Assembly (NCBI GenBank): GCA_964598065.1
Contig: CAZRAW010000021.1
Coordinates: forward strand, 1 to 27,248
DNA from: Sulfidibacterium sp964598065
GTDB lineage: Bacteria; Bacteroidota; Bacteroidia; Bacteroidales; F082
Reading direction: 5' to 3'
Length of the DNA: 27,248 nt
The position numbers were made by a program, and so were the translations under genes. Positions 23,005-27,248 of the stretch are shown here, piece after piece. The notes below the pieces were generated by a model. That model was not told the origin of the DNA, made no database searches, and saw only the letters and a program-made list of their open reading frames with translations. Position 1 is the first letter of the stretch. Each line of letters opens with the position of its first letter.

Positions 23005-24381
23005 ATGATTAAAAAAATTTATCAACGAAAGGTCCGCACTAAAGTGAGTAAACATCCGGTGGACGAAATGCTTCCGGGAAGTAAACTTTTTGTATATGGT
23101 TTGCAACATGTTCTGGCAATGTATGCGGGTGCAGTTGCCGTACCACTTATTATTTCAGCGGCTGCAGGTATGACAAAGGCTGAAACTGCTTTTCTGATTA
23201 ATGCTGACTTGTTTACCTGTGGTATTGCTACATTAATCCAAACAATCGGGTTCTGGAAACTCGGTATTCGTATTCCGGTTATTCAAGGGGTAACGTTTGC
23301 TGCGGTAACCCCTATGATTATGATTGCCAAAAGCCAGGGAATGGAGACGATTTACGGTGCAGTTATTGTCGCAGGACTTTTTGCCTTTTTTCTTGCCCCT
23401 TATTTTAGTAAGTTGTTACGCTTTTTCCCGCCTGTGGTTACAGGAAGTGTTATTGCTATTATTGGAATATCGCTTCTTCCTGTTGGCGTAAGCTGGGCAG
23501 CAGGGGGTTTCGGTAATAAAAATTATGGTTCGCTGGAATTTTTGGCACTTGCCGGAATTGTGCTTTTAGTTATTCTTTTGGTGAATAAATATTTCAAAGG
23601 CTTTATTGCTAATATTGCCATTTTGATTGGATTATTAATTGGGATGATCATTGCGTTTCCCTTGGGACTAGTAAACTTATCAGGCCTTTCGGCTGCTTCC
23701 TGGTTGAGACTTGATACACCGTTCTTTTATGGTTTACCGAAGTTTGATGTCGGAGCAATCATTGCCATGATTCTGGTAATGTTGGTTACCATGGTTGAGT
23801 CCACGGGTGATTTCCTTGCTATCGGCGAAATTATTGATAAACCGATTAAAGAAGATGACTTGACCCGTGGTTTGAGAGCTGATGGTTTCTCAACATTTCT
23901 TGGTGGTATTTTGAATGCGTTTCCCTATACTGCATTCGCTCAAAATGTAGGTTTAGTTGCACTAACCGGAGTAAAAAGTCGTTTCGTGGTTGCAACTTCC
24001 GGTATAATTCTGGTAGTTTTGGGTCTGATCCCTAAATTGGCAATCATCATCGCTTCATTACCTCTTCCTGTTTTAGGGGGAGCCGGGATTGCCATGTTTG
24101 GGATTGTGGCTGCCACTGGGATTAAGACACTTTCTAAGGTTGACTTCGACAAAAATCCGCACAATCTCTTTATTGTTGCTGTTAGTATTGGAATAGGTCT
24201 TATACCTTTGGTATCCCCCGGCTTCTTTAGAATCTTTCCTGACTGGAGCCAGACAGTATTGCGTAGTGGCATTACTCTTGGTGCTGTCACGGCAGTAGCC
24301 CTCAATGCTTTCTTTAATGGTGGTGGTGGTTCAAATGAAATTAAAGAAGAACTTACAAAAGCTACTGGCACTGATGCTTAG
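23005..24381 (+). CDS. NCS2-family (NAT) purine permease, xanthine/urate type
   Basis: Inner-membrane nucleobase:cation symporter-2, 458 aa with about 14 helices. NAT signature: QNVGLVALTG at 313-322. Residues corresponding to the XanQ substrate site are present: H35 (GLQHVLAM), E265 (MVESTGDF), D293 (RADG), Q313 and N314. The MVESTGDFLAIGE segment and the Q-N start of the signature favour purine (xanthine/uric acid) over uracil permeases. It is second in an operon with the DUF5020 protein. There are no purine-catabolic genes in the window, so use of the purine is unknown. Confidence 0.9.
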   Translation: MIKKIYQRKVRTKVSKHPVDEMLPGSKLFVYGLQHVLAMYAGAVAVPLIISAAAGMTKAETAFLINADLFTCGIATLIQTIGFWKLGIRIPVIQGVTFAAVTPMIMIAKSQGMETIYGAVIVAGLFAFFLAPYFSKLLRFFPPVVTGSVIAIIGISLLPVGVSWAAGGFGNKNYGSLEFLALAGIVLLVILLVNKYFKGFIANIAILIGLLIGMIIAFPLGLVNLSGLSAASWLRLDTPFFYGLPKFDVGAIIAMILVMLVTMVESTGDFLAIGEIIDKPIKEDDLTRGLRADGFSTFLGGILNAFPYTAFAQNVGLVALTGVKSRFVVATSGIILVVLGLIPKLAIIIASLPLPVLGGAGIAMFGIVAATGIKTLSKVDFDKNPHNLFIVAVSIGIGLIPLVSPGFFRIFPDWSQTVLRSGITLGAVTAVALNAFFNGGGGSNEIKEELTKATGTDA

Positions 24382-24537
24382 AACTCCTTGGTTTGAATAG
24401 CTTTTTTGGCTTGGTATTATTCCAAAGATACTTGCAGTATTCACAAAAGATCCATAATTAATATCAAGTTTAATTTTGGGGCTTGTAAAATGAATATCAT
24501 GTTTAAAAGAGGGCTAAAAAGCAGGCCGTGGTAAAAC

Positions 24538-24720
24538 ATAGCCTTATATCCGCAGACTACTTCGTAATGAAGTGCCGAAATGTGCGTTAAGATTGGCATG
24601 CGCAGTGAAGAAGCCTCGCAAGCGTAGTACTCGCTACGGTGAGAAGCTTTAAGCGAGCACTGTCAATAATGGCGTGCAATTCGGTGCTGTAATAGATTTA
24701 GCCTGCGGATTTAAGGTATA
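24538..24720 (+). repeat. 183-bp rod-like inverted repeat, possible structured RNA or MITE
   Basis: Imperfect arms from 24538 and back from 24720 pair almost continuously. Outer part: CCTTA.ATCCGCAG (24542-24555) with CTGCGGAT.TAAGG (24703-24716). Middle: GTGCCGAA and TGTGCG (24572-24586) with TGCA and TTCGGTGC (24675-24687). Inner: CAGTG (24603-24607) with CACTG (24658-24662), AAGC with GCTT, and an apical hairpin CGTAG/CTACG (24623-24638) with loop TACTCG. Many arm differences are G-T wobbles on the plus strand. No coding capacity. It may be an RNA element, a miniature transposon, or a palindromic repeat. Confidence 0.6.
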
Positions 24721-24739
24721 GTTAAAAAGTTAAAAGAAC

Positions 24740-25000
24740 ATCACTACTGTCCACTAAAAACTTGGAATAGTTCTCCGAATTAACTGATAGTCTATACTTT
24801 ATAAGAGTTTTTATTGCGTGTCGATTTGAAATCGTTATTGTTAGAAATAATTCACTATGAATGACGGTAAATATGTTTTCGCACAAATAACAAATTTTCT
24901 ACCCAAAAGGGTTTTTGACGGTATAGTAAATCACTATCAAGGTGATAAATATGTCAGACATTTTAGTTCAACTTAACCAGTGGTCTGATTTTTGGGGAGT
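24740..25000 (+). mobile_element. left-end relic of an IS4-family insertion sequence
   Basis: Only the 5' part of an IS remains. ACTGTCCACTAAAAACTTGG (24745-24764) looks like its outer end, about 100 bases of leader follow, then the first 39 codons of a transposase. The sequence then runs into the 3' end of the Lrp-type gene, with no right end visible. Boundaries are approximate. Confidence 0.5.
24857..24976 (+). pseudogene. truncated IS4-family transposase (DUF4372 N-terminus)
   Basis: ATG at 24857 opens MNDGKYVFAQITNFLPKRVF, continuing with DGIVNHYQGDKYVRHFSST and a stop at 24974-24976. This matches the N-terminal DUF4372 region of Bacteroidota IS4-type transposases (K-Y/T-VFAQ-FLP-FD-KYVRHF). 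The catalytic DDE domain, normally another 300 or more residues, is absent. It is a fossil and not a functional gene. Confidence 0.7.
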
Positions 25001-25008
25001 ATTATAGT

Positions 25009-25482
25009 TTACAATTTAAATTGATAGGAAACTTTGGTTTCTGTCAGAACAAATGAACTGTAAAACTGAGATATGTTATCAATGATAGAGAATTTTTCTG
25101 TCAAAAAAGTATGAAAGTCTTCCATACCTTTACAATATACCTTTAGCAAAAAATCGGAATTCCCTGAAATATAATAACATTCGCTCACTTCATCCAGTTG
25201 GTTGATAGCTCTTTCAAATTTATCTACCACTTCTTTGGTGTGTTTCATCAGGCTCACCGAGATATAAACAATCATCCCCTTATTAATTTTTTTTGGGTCA
25301 AGTATTGTGATGTATTGTTTGATGAGTCCGTCTTTTTCCAGTTTCTTTATTCGTTCGTGAATGGGTGTTGACGATAAAAAAAGTTTTTCCGACAATTCAC
25401 GGATAGTTATTTTGCTGTTTCGTTGTAGTAAATTAAGTATTTTTATGTCAATTTCGTCGATGGCTTTTATTTTTTTATCCAT
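25009..25482 (-). CDS. Lrp/AsnC-family transcriptional regulator
   Basis: Feast/famine regulator, 157 aa. The N-terminal helix-turn-helix is at about 8-65 (IDEIDIKILNLLQRNSKITI, then LSEKLFLSSTPIHERIKKLEKDGLI). The C-terminal RAM/AsnC ligand domain is at about 70-150 (KGMIVYISVSL, VSECYYISGNSDFLLKVYC). Such proteins form octamers or dimers that bind an amino acid. The gene diverges from the TrpB-like PLP enzyme across 213 bases carrying promoters for both and an AATTCA-N10-TGAATT inverted repeat, so it probably controls that enzyme and itself. The effector amino acid is unknown. Confidence 0.92.
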   Translation of the reverse strand: MDKKIKAIDEIDIKILNLLQRNSKITIRELSEKLFLSSTPIHERIKKLEKDGLIKQYITILDPKKINKGMIVYISVSLMKHTKEVVDKFERAINQLDEVSECYYISGNSDFLLKVYCKGMEDFHTFLTEKFSIIDNISQFYSSFVLTETKVSYQFKL

Positions 25483-25555
25483 TTTTTTATGTATATTGTT
25501 TTAAATAAAATGAATTACCAGCTATTTTTCCCAATGAGAATGAATAAAATTTAGT

Positions 25556-25588
25556 CAAAAGTAATAAAATGCTAAATAATTCAACAAA
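25556..25588 (-). promoter_or_regulatory. promoter of the Lrp/AsnC gene
   Basis: On the minus strand TACTTTTG (25563-25556) fits TAnnTTTG, with TTTG (25588-25585) 21 bases upstream: a complete Bacteroidota-type promoter with normal spacing. Confidence 0.6.
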
Positions 25589-25599
25589 AATAGTGAATT
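25578..25599. promoter_or_regulatory. candidate Lrp-type operator
   Basis: AATTCA (25578-25583) and TGAATT (25594-25599) form a 22-bp AT-rich dyad over the -33 region of the Lrp/AsnC promoter, in the shared divergent region. Position suggests autorepression; binding is not shown. Confidence 0.4.
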
Positions 25600-25663
25600 T
25601 TATCTTTATTTCTATTAAAAGGAGAAAAATAAATCAATAATATTTTTTTATCTATAAAAATAT

Positions 25664-25671
25664 TATTTTTG
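25664..25671 (+). promoter_or_regulatory. -7 promoter element of the TrpB-like gene
   Basis: TATTTTTG fits TAnnTTTG, 24 bases before the start at 25696. The -33 region is A/T runs without a clear TTG. Confidence 0.45.
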
Positions 25672-25695
25672 TAGAAACAAATATAATTTAATCTT

Positions 25696-27177
25696 ATGAT
25701 ACACTTTTCTGATAGGGTAGTAAATGAAAAAGCCCTGGAACACGCAGTAAATCGTTTTAGAGAACAAAAAATAATTTTGCCTACTTTTGAACAACAATGT
25801 CACCCTGAGCTTATCCCGGAGAAAATAAAACAAAAGTTAAAAAATATAGGTTTATGGGAAATAAATCCATTAAATCTTTTCCGAATTACCTGGAAAAATG
25901 AGCCAAAAGAAAAAGGAGGATTATTTGGTAAGCCAAACTATATTGAACTCCCTTCCGAATTTACAGGAGTAAAAGCAAGGATTGTACTGTTGATAGGAAA
26001 ATATTTTCCCACCGGAGCTCACAAAGTAGGAGCAGCTTATGGATGTCTTGCCCCGCGGATTATAACGGGTGAGTTTGACCCCTCTTTTCATAAAGCGGTC
26101 TGGCCTTCCACAGGAAATTATTGCCGCGGTGGGGCCTTCGATAGCCGGCTAATGGGAACCGAACCCATTGCGATTTTACCACAAGAAATGAGTCAGGAAC
26201 GTTTTGACTGGTTAAGAAACGTTGTAAAATCAACGGTTATTGCCACCCCCGGAAGTGAATCAAATGTTAAAGAGATTTATGACAAGTGCTGGGAGTTAAA
26301 ACGCACAAAAGATGATGTTGTTATCTTTAATCAATTTGATGAATTTGGAAATGCTGCTTGGCATTATAATGTTACCGGACAAGCCATTGAAGATGTTTAT
26401 GATTTGCTTAAAAGCAAAAACAGCCAATTGGCAGCCTACATTTCCGCAACGGGTTCAGCAGGAACAATTGCTGCAGGAGATTACCTGCGGACACTATTTC
26501 CGCAAATTAAAGTAGTTGCCTCTGAAGCCCTGCAATGCCCCACTTTGCTTAGGAACGGATTTGGTGCACACCGAATTGAGGGAATTGGTGATAAACATGT
26601 TCCCTGGATTCATAACGTGAAAAACACAAATATGGTTTCTGCCATTGATGATGAAGACCCCATGCGGTTGTTGCGATTATTTAACGATACTGAGGGTCAT
26701 CGGTATTTACACTCCTTGGGCTTTGATCAAGACTTGTTAAATGTTTTGCCGTTGATGGGGATATCTTCAATTGCTAATTTACTGACGGCTATTAAAACTG
26801 CCAAATATTACGAACTGACCGAAGAGGATGTGATAATTACAATTGCTACAGATTCCGTGGATATGTACCAATCTCGTCTTAAAGAACTTGAAGAAGAACG
26901 AGGCAAATATACATCCTTGAGGGCTGCAATCGATTATGAAAGGTGCATGCAGGGACAGGGGACAGACAATATGAGAGAATTGAATTATCAGGATCAAAAA
27001 GCTATCCATAATTTAAAATATTTTACCTGGGTCGAACAGCAGGCCAAAGAAGTGAGTGACCTGAATACTTTATGGTACGACCGTGATATCTGGCCTAAAC
27101 TTTTCAATCAAGTTAAGGTCTGGGATCTACTGATTAATGAATTTAATGAACGGACAGGCCTTTTAAAAGCATTGTGA
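25696..27177 (+). CDS. TrpB/cysteine-synthase-like fold-type II PLP enzyme of unknown substrate
   Basis: PLP-dependent enzyme of the tryptophan synthase beta/threonine synthase superfamily (fold type II), 493 aa. The Schiff-base lysine is K110 in FPTGAHKVGAAYG. The substrate-binding loop is STGNYCRGGA (138-147), and the phosphate-binding Gly-rich loop SATGSAGTIAAGD (250-262). It is not a standard TrpB: there is no trpA or other trp gene nearby. Strongly conserved-looking stretches (ALQCPTLLRNGFGAHRIEGI, HVPWIHNVKN) resemble a family seen in anaerobes that is usually annotated only as 'PLP-dependent enzyme'. An OrtB-like (2-amino-4-oxopentanoate thiolase beta) role is one possibility that I cannot confirm. 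Divergent Lrp control points to amino-acid metabolism. The 71 bases after it hold nothing recognisable. Confidence 0.8.
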   Translation: MIHFSDRVVNEKALEHAVNRFREQKIILPTFEQQCHPELIPEKIKQKLKNIGLWEINPLNLFRITWKNEPKEKGGLFGKPNYIELPSEFTGVKARIVLLIGKYFPTGAHKVGAAYGCLAPRIITGEFDPSFHKAVWPSTGNYCRGGAFDSRLMGTEPIAILPQEMSQERFDWLRNVVKSTVIATPGSESNVKEIYDKCWELKRTKDDVVIFNQFDEFGNAAWHYNVTGQAIEDVYDLLKSKNSQLAAYISATGSAGTIAAGDYLRTLFPQIKVVASEALQCPTLLRNGFGAHRIEGIGDKHVPWIHNVKNTNMVSAIDDEDPMRLLRLFNDTEGHRYLHSLGFDQDLLNVLPLMGISSIANLLTAIKTAKYYELTEEDVIITIATDSVDMYQSRLKELEEERGKYTSLRAAIDYERCMQGQGTDNMRELNYQDQKAIHNLKYFTWVEQQAKEVSDLNTLWYDRDIWPKLFNQVKVWDLLINEFNERTGLLKAL

Positions 27178-27248
27178 ACAACTATTAAGAATTATTAGCA
27201 TAAACAATAAAAATCTTAATTCACCTATAATATAATATTTGTCTGATT

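Noticed and set aside
25696..27177. Calling this gene trpB
   Set aside because: PLP motifs fit the superfamily, but there are no trp neighbours, and long conserved-looking segments differ from true TrpB; a specific name would be misleading.

Overview
The window looks like a chromosomal segment of a free-living, probably marine or anaerobic, member of the Bacteroidota (Bacteroidales/Marinilabiliales-like). This is inferred from protein families and gene order. The exbB-exbD-tonB-folC cluster, the DUF5020 outer-membrane protein beside an NCS2 permease, the BlaI/M56-TonB pair and the LytS/LytTR pair are all familiar from that phylum. Several genes are preceded by the Bacteroidota -7 element TAnnTTTG, and classical Shine-Dalgarno sequences are largely absent. 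Base composition is moderately AT-rich. No rRNA, tRNA, CRISPR array or intact mobile element was seen.

Layout. 1-3.4 kb: a CPA2 cation/proton antiporter (+) converges on a secreted C1-family peptidase (-) across a bidirectional terminator. 3.4-8.6 kb (-): an ALDH7-type aldehyde dehydrogenase, then, read right to left, exbB-exbD-tonB followed by folC. 8.9-12.0 kb (+): two tandem NhaD-type Na+/H+ antiporter paralogues. 12.2-13.5 kb (-): purB. 13.5-14.1 kb: a gene-free cluster of hairpins. 14.1-15.8 kb (-): a BlaI-like repressor and a membrane M56 peptidase with a TonB C-terminal domain, divergent from a LytS-type kinase and LytTR regulator (+, 16.0-17.8 kb). Two near-identical palindromes sit in the shared divergent region. 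18.0-18.6 kb (-): a LUD-domain protein, then a decayed helicase remnant. 19.1-21.8 kb: all three members of the AmmeMemoRadiSam set, with the radical SAM enzyme and AMMECR1 on + and the MEMO protein convergent on -. 22.3-24.4 kb (+): DUF5020 outer-membrane protein and a purine-type NCS2 permease. 24.5-25.0 kb: a 180-bp rod-like inverted repeat and an IS4-type transposase relic. 25.0-27.2 kb: an Lrp/AsnC regulator (-) divergent from a TrpB-like PLP enzyme (+).

How the parts fit. Three proton-coupled cation antiporters and a TonB energising complex indicate a cell that handles Na+/H+ gradients and imports nutrients across an outer membrane. The DUF5020/NCS2 pair probably moves purine bases through both membranes. 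BlaI/M56 and LytS/LytTR are two envelope-sensing units that may be cross-regulated through the shared palindromes. The best candidate for an under-described system is the AmmeMemoRadiSam trio, whose biological role is not established. The best non-coding candidate is the palindrome at 24538-24720, whose wobble pairs point to a plus-strand structured RNA. Dispersed AT-rich repeats sit between two convergent gene pairs.
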